From Aliidiomarina sanyensis (GTDB lineage Bacteria; Pseudomonadota; Gammaproteobacteria; Enterobacterales; Alteromonadaceae), in contig NZ_PIPM01000004.1 in the NCBI RefSeq assembly GCF_003987175.1, positions 113,651 to 177,650 on the forward strand: a DNA stretch of 64,000 bases. Direction: 5' to 3'. A program made the position numbers and the translations under genes. Each line of letters begins with the position of its first letter. Position 1 is the stretch's first letter. The notes under the pieces were generated by a model that saw nothing but the letters and a program-made list of their open reading frames with translations, had not been told where the DNA came from and did not search any database. This document shows positions 17,995-25,915 of the stretch, piece by piece.

Positions 17995-18468
17995 ATGCGA
18001 AAATCCATTCGATCCTGGTTCAGTAGCCCTCGAGGGCTTCGTTTTCTTCTTAATTGGTATCGCCCTTACCGAGGTGCCGCCATTCGTGTTGCGCACATCA
18101 GCGACGATTTTAAACATGCGCGCGTGGAAATGGGCTTGCGGTGGTACAACCGTAATTATGTCGGAACGCAATTTGGTGGATCGCTGTATAGCATGGTCGA
18201 TCCCATGTACATGCTGCTTCTCATGCGGTTACTCGGGCGGGAGTATATTGTGTGGGATAAAACAGCACACATTGATTTTATTCGCCCCGGCCGTGGCAAA
18301 GTGCATGCTGATTTCACCATTACCGACGAAGAACTTTTGGCCATCAAAAATGCGGCAGACAATGGCGAAAAGGTCCTACCGCATTGGGACGTGTGGATAA
18401 AAGATAAAGACGGCGAGGTCGTCGCCAAAGTGCGCAAAGGTCTTTATGTGCGCAAGAAGCCCGCGTAA
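17995..18468 (+). CDS. DUF4442 hotdog-fold protein (possible thioesterase)
   Basis: A 157-residue protein of the DUF4442 family, a branch of the hotdog fold that includes acyl-CoA thioesterase-like proteins. NYVGTQFGGSLYSMVDPMYM in the centre is the family core, where the hotdog helix begins. Cytosolic, no signal peptide. It starts 13 bases after the FAN1-DnaQ stop and may be co-transcribed with it, but its motifs give no repair connection. Substrate unknown. Confidence 0.75.
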   Translation: MRKSIRSWFSSPRGLRFLLNWYRPYRGAAIRVAHISDDFKHARVEMGLRWYNRNYVGTQFGGSLYSMVDPMYMLLLMRLLGREYIVWDKTAHIDFIRPGRGKVHADFTITDEELLAIKNAADNGEKVLPHWDVWIKDKDGEVVAKVRKGLYVRKKPA

Positions 18469-18494
18469 CCAAGACAACCTATTCGGCAGGCACT

Positions 18495-18532
18495 CGGCCC
18501 AAGGCGCCGTTACGGAACAGGCTTCGGCTACG
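18495..18532. repeat. Degenerate copy of the dispersed palindromic repeat
   Basis: GGCCCAAGGCGCCGTTACGG here resembles GGCCCAACGCCCCGTTACGG found in the fuller repeats near 25.1 and 25.85 kb, but the second half has diverged. It lies between the DUF4442 gene and pldA. Confidence 0.45.
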
Positions 18533-18540
18533 TCAGGGAG

Positions 18541-19482
18541 CTAGATATTCAACAATACAAAGCCGATACCAATCCGGTTTTGCCGGTGGTTATAATCAAT
18601 CATGGTCTCGCCGTATCCGGAAAAAATCTGCAAATGAAAGCGCAAGCCATCAGGAACCGAGCGCCGCACCGGATGCGTCACATCGACCTGCCATGACCCA
18701 CGATTGATCGATACATTCGGGGAAACTCGCGTTAACGTAAGACTCGTCATATCCCACAAGCCACCAATGCGAGTCTCGAGGTTGCCACGGAAATGGGTCA
18801 AATCTGGGTTATCGTCATCGCTCTCACCGATCCGCAGTTTATAGGTACTTTCAACAATCAATCCCTGAACCTCAAGTGCTCCACCAATATTCCAATAGTT
18901 CCAACTTCGTGATTCCGGTTCCCGTTGTCCATTCGATTCATGGGCCAGCCCGAAGCGCAGCATTTGGAGTCGCAATCCACCCGGGATCGGGTCAAATCGC
19001 TCCGCCAACGGAACAATGTAAAAAATTTCTGGATTGTGATCGGTGCTCCGAAATGGTGCTGAGTCTTGGTGGTTCCACGCCTGCCACAAAGATGTCTGGG
19101 TATAAGCCACCCATACATCGGCATTTGGAAGGAGGAAATCTTCAAGAATTTTTGTGCGCAGCGAGAGCTGAATCTTTACTTCATAATTCCGGTAGGTGTC
19201 ATTCCGTTCTGAAGCACCGCGGGTTGGACTGGTTGGCTGTTGATTGACATTCGATGAGTAATGGTACGGAAGCAAATAATTGGCATGATAGGTTCGCATT
19301 TGATAAAGCCCACGCTTATGGTCACGTTCAAGTTCCCAAAACCGACTGAGCAACTCGCCTGCGTCTAACATCAACTCTTCGGCATCCAGTGTGTCAAACT
19401 CCGTGACCGCCTGGTCCGCTTTGACACTGCCCATCCCACACAAACCAATAACCAAGAACCCTAGGACCGTCAGTGGACGCAT
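18541..19482 (-). CDS. pldA: Outer-membrane phospholipase A1 (OMPLA)
   Basis: A 313-residue protein with a signal peptide (to about residue 22) and a beta-barrel body with alternating hydrophobic strands, as in PldA. The catalytic segment HESNGQ gives the His-Ser pair of the OMPLA active site, and the downstream WNYWNI carries the supporting asparagine. OMPLA hydrolyses phospholipids that reach the outer leaflet of the outer membrane. Single gene; the region upstream is shared with the DUF924 gene on the same strand. Confidence 0.92.
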   Translation of the reverse strand: MRPLTVLGFLVIGLCGMGSVKADQAVTEFDTLDAEELMLDAGELLSRFWELERDHKRGLYQMRTYHANYLLPYHYSSNVNQQPTSPTRGASERNDTYRNYEVKIQLSLRTKILEDFLLPNADVWVAYTQTSLWQAWNHQDSAPFRSTDHNPEIFYIVPLAERFDPIPGGLRLQMLRFGLAHESNGQREPESRSWNYWNIGGALEVQGLIVESTYKLRIGESDDDNPDLTHFRGNLETRIGGLWDMTSLTLTRVSPNVSINRGSWQVDVTHPVRRSVPDGLRFHLQIFSGYGETMIDYNHRQNRIGIGFVLLNI

Positions 19483-19522
19483 CGTTTCTTCCTTACTCTC
19501 TGTGGTGCATCAGACCCACTGA

Positions 19523-20062
19523 TTAAAACGAGGAACCTGGCTGCTTTAAAAAGGCAATTTCTGCCTCCGTCGATTGACGTCCAAGAATAGCGTTGCGGTG
19601 AGGATAGCGACCGAATTCTACAATAATATCTCGGTGCTTCACCTCAAACTCAAGATTAAACTCCAGCCCCGGTTGATCATAGAGCTCCATCGCGACGTCA
19701 TGGATTGGCAATGATTCACTGTGCATATAAGGCATGTAAAGGAATGCTCGCTGGGCCGTGTTCAGTTGGTTGTCCGCACACTGAGCAACTGCCTCTTGCG
19801 CCAACGCGAGCGCAAGTGCGTCCTGGGCAAACGCACCGGGTTGATCACGAAAAATATTGCGTGAGAACTGATCAAGCACAATGATTTCCGCGAGGCGTCC
19901 TTCGGGTGTATGGCGCCAACGATAGAGTTCACACTGAGAAGCGGCGCGGTGCACCTCCGAAAACCTCCGCGTGATGGTGGCATCGAGTCCGCTGTCCTTT
20001 TTGAACCATTGCTGCGGTGTTAATTCCTCAAACCAAAAATCCAAAATCTCTTGTTCTTGCAT
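19523..20062 (-). CDS. DUF924 family protein
   Basis: A 179-residue cytosolic protein. ILDFWFEELTPQQWFKKD at the start and LDQFSRNIFRDQPGAFAQD in the middle are the DUF924 signature. Function unknown; the fold is an all-helical TPR-like bundle. I place the start at 20062 (MQEQEIL), where family similarity begins, with GAGGG upstream; the frame stays open 44 codons further but reads as non-family sequence. Confidence 0.82.
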   Translation of the reverse strand: MQEQEILDFWFEELTPQQWFKKDSGLDATITRRFSEVHRAASQCELYRWRHTPEGRLAEIIVLDQFSRNIFRDQPGAFAQDALALALAQEAVAQCADNQLNTAQRAFLYMPYMHSESLPIHDVAMELYDQPGLEFNLEFEVKHRDIIVEFGRYPHRNAILGRQSTEAEIAFLKQPGSSF

Positions 20063-20172
20063 TGCAGACCCTCGACGCAGACTCATAACTTTCTTTTCCA
20101 TCTTAGAGGAAAAGTCCGAAGATTTCCCGCAGCGACACAACAAAAGATTTATTTCAAAGCCTGCTTTGCGTA

Positions 20173-20182
20173 TTGTATACAA
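20173..20182. promoter_or_regulatory. TTGTATACAA palindrome upstream of the kynurenine genes
   Basis: A perfect 10-bp palindrome about 45 bases before the hydrolase gene and 110 bases before the divergent DUF924 start. Such a box is the usual shape of a GntR-family operator, so it may control the kynurenine genes. No regulator gene is adjacent. Confidence 0.3.
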
Positions 20183-20228
20183 CCAGAGCCACAAATGGCC
20201 GATGTTGTATAGTTTTTAGGGGTTGAAT

Positions 20229-21035
20229 TTGCGCGTCGTTGTCCTCTTTTTTATCTTACTGAGCCTTGGTATCGCTGCGGTCGCACAGCCCGTCAGCTTC
20301 CGTGATGTGCTTGAGCTCGAAGTCCCAGAGCCCGATCGAGTTATCCGCTATGGGGAAGCCTCGCCTCAGTTTATAGAGCTTTATGTACCCGCTGAGTCAT
20401 CTGCACCACTACTCATTTTTATTCATGGCGGATGTTGGCTTAATTCCTTTGATGTAGGCCACTCCCACCCCCTAGCCCATGCGCTACGTGATGAGGGATA
20501 TGCCGTGGCAGCCTTAGAGTTTCGACGCCTAGACGATGAAGGTGGGGGCTGGCCGGGAACCTTTGACGATATTCAAACAGCGCTCAACACACTTCACGGC
20601 AAGGAGGGAGATGTGTTCGATACATCCTCAGTCACCTTGATTGGCCACTCAGCCGGTGGCCACCTCGCACTTCTTGCCGCAAGTCCAATCATGCAACGCC
20701 AAAACGAAACCCTTCCGATCCGCGCAGTGATCGGATTAGCAGCCATTACCGATATAGAGATGTATGCGCAGGGTGAAAGCGGCTGCGAGAATGCTGCGGC
20801 CCGGTTTATCGCGAGCGATCCAGATGCGCGAAATACAATGAATCCTTCGCTTCATCCCATTCATCCACAGACGATTCTGTTGCAGGGGACTGAGGACACC
20901 ATTGTACCGCGTGAGCAAACCGAGTTGACCGGTGCTGAAGTGGTGATGCTAGAGGGCCTTGGCCACTTTGATGTCATTCACCCAGAAACGGACGCATTCC
21001 CCGAGCTTATCCGGGTGCTGCAATCCGTTCACTAA
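20229..21035 (+). CDS. Alpha/beta hydrolase, kynurenine formamidase-like
   Basis: A 268-residue hydrolase with an N-terminal hydrophobic signal (FFILLSLGIAAVAQ), so probably exported. The oxyanion motif HGGCW and the nucleophile elbow GHSAGGH are those of the arylformamidase/BD-FAE type of alpha/beta hydrolase; GLGHFDVI near the end supplies the catalytic His, and TEDTIVP the Asp. The next gene, 43 bases on, is kynureninase, which suggests it splits N-formylkynurenine to kynurenine and formate. A periplasmic location would be odd for that step. There is no ATG; the TTG at 20229 has AGGGG 6 bases upstream, and a TTG at 20223 is the alternative. Confidence 0.72.
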   Translation: MRVVVLFFILLSLGIAAVAQPVSFRDVLELEVPEPDRVIRYGEASPQFIELYVPAESSAPLLIFIHGGCWLNSFDVGHSHPLAHALRDEGYAVAALEFRRLDDEGGGWPGTFDDIQTALNTLHGKEGDVFDTSSVTLIGHSAGGHLALLAASPIMQRQNETLPIRAVIGLAAITDIEMYAQGESGCENAAARFIASDPDARNTMNPSLHPIHPQTILLQGTEDTIVPREQTELTGAEVVMLEGLGHFDVIHPETDAFPELIRVLQSVH

Positions 21036-21078
21036 TTTCGAATAACGACCCGAACCAGAACGAAGCAAAGAGGTACCC

Positions 21079-22323
21079 ATGGCACTTGAGAAGGCCCGTG
21101 GATTAGACCAAAGCGACCCACTAGCTGCCAAACGCGCACTGTTCTCGATCCCCCACGATACGATTTATCTGGACGGTAATTCACTCGGTGTGATGAGCCA
21201 CGCAGTGAACGAACGCGTGGCTGACGTCACCCGCCGTCAATGGGGTAAAGACCTTATTACGAGTTGGAACAAACATGGGTGGATTGATCTACCGATTACC
21301 GTCGGGGATCGAATTGGGAAGCTTATCGGTGCGGCGCCAGGACAGGTCATTTGCTGTGATTCAATATCCATCAACTTGTTCAAAGTACTCTGTGCAGCAC
21401 TGCAGATACAATCGGGTCGCACGCAATTCGTATCCACAGAGGATAATTTCCCAACCGACCTCTATATGATTCAAGGGGTTGAGCGCTTGCTCGGCGACCG
21501 TTGCTCATTAACGACCGTGGCTGAAGACGATTTAATCGCATCAATCACCGAAGAGACGGCTGCAGTCGTTGTCACCGAGGTAAACTTTCGCACAGGACGT
21601 CGACTCGACTTAGCGAAAATCACGGCTCAGGCTCACGACAAGGGTGCGCTCGTCATTGTCGATCTTGCCCATAGTGCAGGCGCCATGCCAGTCACACTCG
21701 ACGCGTTGGGCATAGATTTCGCAGTAGGCTGCACCTACAAATACCTGAACGCGGGCCCTGGTGCTCCTGCTTTCGTATATGTTGCGAAGAAATGGCTATC
21801 GAGTGACTTTGCGGGAGCACTACAACCTCTGTTTGGTTGGCTTGGACATGCGGAACCTTTTGCTTTTTCGCCTCAATACACCGGCGCGTCTGGGATCCGT
21901 CAATTTTTGGTTGGCACACCGCCTATTATTTCCCTTTCCGCTGTGGACGCAGCACTCGACGCCTTTGAGGATGTTTCCATGGAAGCCATTCGTGAAAAAT
22001 CCCTTCAACTTATGGAGTTTTGGCTGAGTTGCATGGGTGATCACGGTCTTCTAACGATCATGCCATGTGTTTCTCCCACTGAGGGGACCATCCGGGGAAG
22101 TCAGCTCTCGTTCGCACATGATGACGCGTACGCCATCTGTCAGGCTTTAATTGCGCGCGGTGTTGTCGCAGATTTCCGGGCGCCTAACTACCTCCGATTT
22201 GGCTTTGCCCCTTTGTATAACACCTATGAAGATGTAGCGCGCGCCGTAGCGAGACTCTCAGAGATTGTTTACAGCGGTGCCTATCAAGACAAAGCGTTTC
22301 AATCCCGCGCCGCTGTAACCTAA
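21079..22323 (+). CDS. kynU: Kynureninase
   Basis: A 414-residue PLP enzyme that cleaves kynurenine to anthranilate and alanine. YLDGNSLG near residue 30 is the classic kynureninase opening. NFRTGRR and DLAHSAGA are in the PLP pocket, and the Schiff-base lysine is K221 in CTYKYLNAGPG. Length is normal. With the preceding hydrolase it forms the lower part of tryptophan breakdown through kynurenine; no tryptophan dioxygenase is in the window. AGAGGT precedes the ATG. The stop codon runs directly into a cluster of palindromic repeats. Confidence 0.95.
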   Translation: MALEKARGLDQSDPLAAKRALFSIPHDTIYLDGNSLGVMSHAVNERVADVTRRQWGKDLITSWNKHGWIDLPITVGDRIGKLIGAAPGQVICCDSISINLFKVLCAALQIQSGRTQFVSTEDNFPTDLYMIQGVERLLGDRCSLTTVAEDDLIASITEETAAVVVTEVNFRTGRRLDLAKITAQAHDKGALVIVDLAHSAGAMPVTLDALGIDFAVGCTYKYLNAGPGAPAFVYVAKKWLSSDFAGALQPLFGWLGHAEPFAFSPQYTGASGIRQFLVGTPPIISLSAVDAALDAFEDVSMEAIREKSLQLMEFWLSCMGDHGLLTIMPCVSPTEGTIRGSQLSFAHDDAYAICQALIARGVVADFRAPNYLRFGFAPLYNTYEDVARAVARLSEIVYSGAYQDKAFQSRAAVT

Positions 22324-22431
22324 GGTAACCAACGCAAATAGAAGGTAACCAACGCACCGCGTTGGGACGAGAAGGTAGCCAACGCACCGCGTTGGGACGA
22401 AATAAGAACCCAACGCAATGCGTTGGCTACC
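22324..22431. repeat. REP-like repeat cluster, four units
   Basis: Units of the form GGTAACCAACGCACCGCGTTGGG repeat roughly every 30 bases, two with complete palindromes (CCAACGC...GCGTTGG), one truncated, and the last inverted (22409-22431). The inverted unit supplies the TAG stop of the gene on the minus strand at 22427-22429. The cluster lies between convergent genes. Confidence 0.85.
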
Positions 22432-22861
22432 CCTGTGCTTTATGTGTTGCGTGCCAACGAATGGCCTGCCAGCGACCATCAATAATTTTCAGAACGCCAG
22501 AATTCAAAAAATACGCTTCGCTCTCATCCGCAACATTTGCTGCAACGAGGGTGAAACTAATCAAAGCGAGCGGACCCTCATACTGAATATCCAAATCATC
22601 CGCACGATACCAGACAGCAACCTCATCTTCGGGCGTCGGCGTGGAGCCCTCCATTCCGGACATCAACTCTGCTTTTCCAAAGCGTGTCCCATTGGAGCTG
22701 GTATAGATAAGTTCTTCTGCCCAAAATGCATCATGAATCGCTGCGTCTCCAACACTGGCACCATGCAGGAAACGATCAACCGCCATAACCACTTCGTCCT
22801 CGCCCGCTTGCACAGGCATCCACCCGACGAGTAGCAACACCATTAAAATTCGAGTCAGCAT
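22427..22861 (-). CDS. Secreted DUF4440/NTF2-like protein
   Basis: A 144-residue protein with a signal peptide (ending VQA) and a small alpha+beta domain of the SnoaL/DUF4440 type: a conserved N-terminal helix, then IHDAFWAEELIYTSSNG and GRWQAIRWHATH at the end. Such domains bind or convert small ligands; the function here is unknown. AAGGGA precedes the ATG. Its last codons lead straight into the inverted palindromic repeat, which provides its stop codon. Confidence 0.72.
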   Translation of the reverse strand: MLTRILMVLLLVGWMPVQAGEDEVVMAVDRFLHGASVGDAAIHDAFWAEELIYTSSNGTRFGKAELMSGMEGSTPTPEDEVAVWYRADDLDIQYEGPLALISFTLVAANVADESEAYFLNSGVLKIIDGRWQAIRWHATHKAQG

Positions 22862-22934
22862 TCTTTTTCCCTTTTGGTTGATTTCAGATAATCTGTATTG
22901 AAGAAGTATAAACCTTAATCATTCAGGAAAAACC

Positions 22935-23252
22935 ATGCGCTGGATTCTACTTATTCTCGTCACGTTCACTTTAGCGGCCTGCGTACCTCAGCCCCGCGAA
23001 TTAGCACTTCACGTGGTTGCGGCTGAAGCTCAGACGCTGGATGGGCAATTAGTGAAAACGTCTGGTGTGGTGCGTATGTATGATGACCCTCTCCATTATT
23101 GGGTCGAAGATGGCCAACTTAATCGAGTGGGCCTTGAAGGGCAAAATTTTGCTCGTTACGTCGATCAGGATGTCGTGGTGATGGGAGTGTTTCGGATGAA
23201 CGCCGATCGCGGCCGATATATTGAAGTATCCCAAATCCGCACCTTACGGTAA
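22935..23252 (+). CDS. Small lipoprotein of unknown function
   Basis: A 105-residue lipoprotein: signal MRWILLILVTFTLAAC with lipobox LAAC. The mature part is short and rich in beta-strands (LVKTSGVVRMYDD, QDVVVMGVFRM, YIEVSQIRTL), which resembles a small OB-fold, but I do not recognise a family. Divergent from the DUF4440 gene with 73 bases between. AGGA precedes the ATG. It ends in a degenerate repeat unit. Confidence 0.65.
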   Translation: MRWILLILVTFTLAACVPQPRELALHVVAAEAQTLDGQLVKTSGVVRMYDDPLHYWVEDGQLNRVGLEGQNFARYVDQDVVVMGVFRMNADRGRYIEVSQIRTLR

Positions 23253-23266
23253 CCGCTGCGTTTGAC

Positions 23267-23349
23267 GTAACCAACGCACCGCGCTGGGAAGAGACGGTAG
23301 CCAACGCACCGCGCTGGGAAGATACGGTAACCAACGCACCGCGTTGGGA
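23267..23349. repeat. REP-like repeat cluster, three units with exact 30-bp period
   Basis: Three tandem units begin at 23267, 23297 and 23327 with GTAACC or GTAGCC, then CCAACGCACCGCG(C/T)TGGG. The first two read CGCTGGG and the third CGTTGGG. The cluster separates a plus-strand lipoprotein gene from a minus-strand membrane gene, so it sits between convergent genes. Confidence 0.85.
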
Positions 23350-23350
23350 T

Positions 23351-23677
23351 TCAGAACCGTAAAATAACCCGTATAAACAGAATAATAAAATACAAGTAAG
23401 TAAACATCAGGAGCCAATTCACCCCCCAGAGCGCATACCCCGCTCGGTTATCGAGGTTATTCTTCCTCCGCTTTTCGGGGTCGAGTAACATCAATGTCGA
23501 TGGAATATTGAAAGCGGCCGATGCCAAAATCAGTGGAAGCGAAATAACCATCACCAACATGCCAATGCCACCTGCGGAATATGATGGGGAACTCATATCC
23601 ACTTGTTCATAGACTAACCAGGCGAAGCCGAATCCCATCAAAGCGGTGATCAGGGCAAGCTGCTGTAGCTTTTTCAT
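23351..23677 (-). CDS. Small membrane protein of unknown function
   Basis: A 108-residue protein with three predicted membrane helices (about 7-25, 37-60 and 82-104) and a basic loop DPEKRRKNNLDNR. No family recognised. It follows the DUF1653 gene by six bases and is probably its operon partner. The stop codon abuts the palindromic repeats. Confidence 0.55.
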   Translation of the reverse strand: MKKLQQLALITALMGFGFAWLVYEQVDMSSPSYSAGGIGMLVMVISLPLILASAAFNIPSTLMLLDPEKRRKNNLDNRAGYALWGVNWLLMFTYLYFIILFIRVILRF

Positions 23678-23683
23678 GATGTC

Positions 23684-23920
23684 TCACACTTCCTCAAGCT
23701 GAGTTCCGATAAACGCAAAACGAGGAACTGCTTTTCCCTCCCACTCAACCATTTCAGTAAACATCGTAAACGGACGAACCCACAATTCCTGATCACCATA
23801 ACAAGGGCGATACACGACAACCCACTCTTCCGTTTCTGAGTGGCGCGCCAGCCCCTCTACAAGATAAATCGGGCCTTTGTAGTGGCGGTAATAGCCAATA
23901 TCTAACGGGGGCTTCTGCAT
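23684..23920 (-). CDS. DUF1653 protein
   Basis: A 78-residue protein with the DUF1653 pattern: YYRHYKGPIYLV, HSETEEWVVVY and ELWVRPFTMF. It is a small beta-rich domain that commonly occurs alone; function unknown. The ATG at 23920 has GGAG six bases upstream, better than the longer in-frame start. Probably co-transcribed with the small membrane protein that follows. Confidence 0.8.
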   Translation of the reverse strand: MQKPPLDIGYYRHYKGPIYLVEGLARHSETEEWVVVYRPCYGDQELWVRPFTMFTEMVEWEGKAVPRFAFIGTQLEEV

Positions 23921-24083
23921 TACAATCTCCAGAGTTCTCAAACAATCTAACGCGCCCATAATCATTGGCGGTGCGCGGCGTACCTCAACCGCTCAAATGG
24001 CTCCCTAACTCATGATAATAACCAGATTTTGACCAGAAGTCCCCCGGTCACTTTTCGTTAGCCAAACTCCCATAATTCAGGTT

Positions 24084-25112
24084 ATGCTGCGATTCAGAAG
24101 GCAGTATGGAAATGCACCCGTGTCAATCAAATCACTGAACACCAAACAACTTGAATACTTCTTTGAGCAACTCTGGAAGCAGACGTTGAATCCAATTTGG
24201 GTTTGCAAAGTCGTGCCCGATGATTTTGAAATGGTCAGTGCCAATGAAGCAGCGTTTCGAGTCGATCCCAATCAAAAGCCGGGGGTCCTCGTCAGCGAAG
24301 TAATACGAATGGGTGGCCATGACAACGAAATTCTTGCCGGGTACTACACCTGCCTCGAAACCGGCGATGTGGTCGAGTTTGAACAACGTCCGTGGGTAAA
24401 TGGTAAAGAATATTTGTTTCGGACCTTGTTGGTTCCAATAAAAAACACGCAAGGGAGAGTAACCCATATCTGGGGCACGGCGCACAACCTGACTGATTTC
24501 CTTGACCCACAAAAAGAACTGCTCGCCATTAACGAAATTCTTGAACAGCGGGTGAAAGAGCGAACCGAGCAACTGAATGATGCGCTCAAGAAGTTAGAAA
24601 TTCTCTCAACGACAGACGAGCTCACAGGGCTCGCGAATAGACGTTTCCTGGATGAGAATCTAACGCGGGCAGTGCTCCGAGTGCATCGCACCAAAGAGCC
24701 GCTCGCTGTGTTATTCATCGATATCGATGACTTCAAATTATTTAACGATGAGTTCGGACACAGTATCGGTGATTATTGTTTGAAACAGGTCGCGGCGACA
24801 CTGCTCAGTTTGGACCGACGGGAAGACGATGTTGTGGCGCGGTACGGTGGGGAAGAATTTATGATTCTTCTGCCGAATTGCTCCAGTTCCGATGCCATGC
24901 GTATTGCAGAGCAAGTACGCCACGCGGTCGAACGCCTTGAGCTGAATCCAGATAACACAACAAACAAGCCTTCGCATGTGACCATCAGCGTTGGCGTCGC
25001 GGTGAGCGGCACCCTGCGGTTCACCTCTGATGAGCTACTCAAAGAAGCCGATGATGCCCTCTATGCTGCAAAAGCTGCTGGGCGTAATCAATGTATTTTA
25101 CGAGAGCTTTAG
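24084..25112 (+). CDS. PAS-GGDEF diguanylate cyclase
   Basis: A 342-residue cytosolic protein: an N-terminal PAS-like sensor (about 25-145), a coiled coil (about 148-180) and a GGDEF domain with active site RYGGEEF near residue 253. The inhibitory RxxD site is present (REDD). It should produce cyclic di-GMP. The ATG at 24084 has only a weak AGG two bases upstream; a GTG at 24120 is possible. Palindromic repeats follow. Confidence 0.9.
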   Translation: MLRFRRQYGNAPVSIKSLNTKQLEYFFEQLWKQTLNPIWVCKVVPDDFEMVSANEAAFRVDPNQKPGVLVSEVIRMGGHDNEILAGYYTCLETGDVVEFEQRPWVNGKEYLFRTLLVPIKNTQGRVTHIWGTAHNLTDFLDPQKELLAINEILEQRVKERTEQLNDALKKLEILSTTDELTGLANRRFLDENLTRAVLRVHRTKEPLAVLFIDIDDFKLFNDEFGHSIGDYCLKQVAATLLSLDRREDDVVARYGGEEFMILLPNCSSSDAMRIAEQVRHAVERLELNPDNTTNKPSHVTISVGVAVSGTLRFTSDELLKEADDALYAAKAAGRNQCILREL

Positions 25113-25119
25113 GTTCCGT

Positions 25120-25205
25120 GATGCCTTATATCCTGGCCCAATGCCCCGTTACGGAATATGCGTTGGTTACCAATGAGTGCCCGTAGCCAACGCACTGCGT
25201 TGGGG
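25120..25205. repeat. REP-like repeat, long form
   Basis: A stretch beginning GATGCCTTATATCC, then GGCCCAATGCCCCGTTACGG and ATGCGTTGGTTACC, ending with GTAGCCAACGCACTGCGTTGGG. Nearly the same order occurs at 25.83-25.9 kb, so this is a composite of two unit types in opposite orientation. Confidence 0.8.
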
Positions 25206-25315
25206 GTGTTTAATTTTTAAACACTACGCTAGGATAGTCTGGCAGAGTGGATGCTAGAAGAAGTCACAGCACATGATGTCGCTCTCTCTTTAATAATCAA
25301 AATAAGGAAAGAGAG

Positions 25316-25804
25316 ATGGCTTTACGAACAATTAAAATCTTGTTGGCGTTATTTATCGGTCTCTTGTGCGTTTTCTATGCCGCACAAAATGTCGTTAACC
25401 TGGCTGAAGCCCACTTCTTTATGGGTTACGTTCTAGGACTTTCAGACCATCAAGCCTACCCCAATACCTTCGCCTTTGGCATTTCAAACCCAGTCCTCGT
25501 GTGGATTCCACTGACACTGGTCATAGCCTTAGAATTTATCGCAGGTTTTGTGGTGCTGAAAGGAACCTATGCCATGTGGCAAGCGCGCAGGCGTGATGTT
25601 GCCACCTTCCAACACAGTAAATCGACCGTTTTTCTTGGTGCAGGTATTGCGCTGCTCGTGTGGTTCGGTCTCTTTACCGTGATTGGCGGGGCGTTTTTCC
25701 AAATGTGGCAAACAGAGCTCGGTGCCGGCTCGCTGATGGGATCGTTCCAGTATCTTGGTTCCATCGCTTTGGTGTCGTTGTTTATCGCCATGCCCGACTC
25801 GTAG
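25316..25804 (+). CDS. DUF2165 family membrane protein
   Basis: A 162-residue protein with four membrane helices, matching DUF2165 small integral membrane proteins (opening helix, VNLAEAHFFMGYVLGLSDH, and a late FFQMWQT). Function unknown. A purine-rich AAGGAAAGAGAG precedes the ATG. The last codon is followed by TAG that belongs to a palindromic repeat (TAGCCAACGC). Confidence 0.78.
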   Translation: MALRTIKILLALFIGLLCVFYAAQNVVNLAEAHFFMGYVLGLSDHQAYPNTFAFGISNPVLVWIPLTLVIALEFIAGFVVLKGTYAMWQARRRDVATFQHSKSTVFLGAGIALLVWFGLFTVIGGAFFQMWQTELGAGSLMGSFQYLGSIALVSLFIAMPDS

Positions 25805-25915
25805 CCAACGCATCGCGTTGGGCGTGCGTTTTGCGATGCCTCATATCCCGGCCCAACGCCCCGTTACGGAATACGCGTTGGTTACCGGGTGTGGGCCTCG
25901 CAATGCGTTGGTTAC
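25801..25915. repeat. REP-like repeat cluster between convergent genes
   Basis: Starts with GTAGCCAACGCATCGCGTTGGG at 25801, continues with the long form (GGCCCAACGCCCCGTTACGG, ATACGCGTTGGTTACC) and ends with GCAATGCGTTGGTTACC. The first unit gives the TAG stop of the DUF2165 gene, the last gives the TAA stop of the minus-strand peptidase gene. Confidence 0.88.

Noticed and set aside
20203..20213. TATAGT as a -10 box for the hydrolase gene
   Set aside because: It lies only about 15 bases before the start codon, overlapping the ribosome binding region, with no -35 at proper distance.
22324..23349. CRISPR array
   Set aside because: The units repeat at about 30 bp but there are no unique spacers of constant length; the palindromes fit REP-like elements instead.
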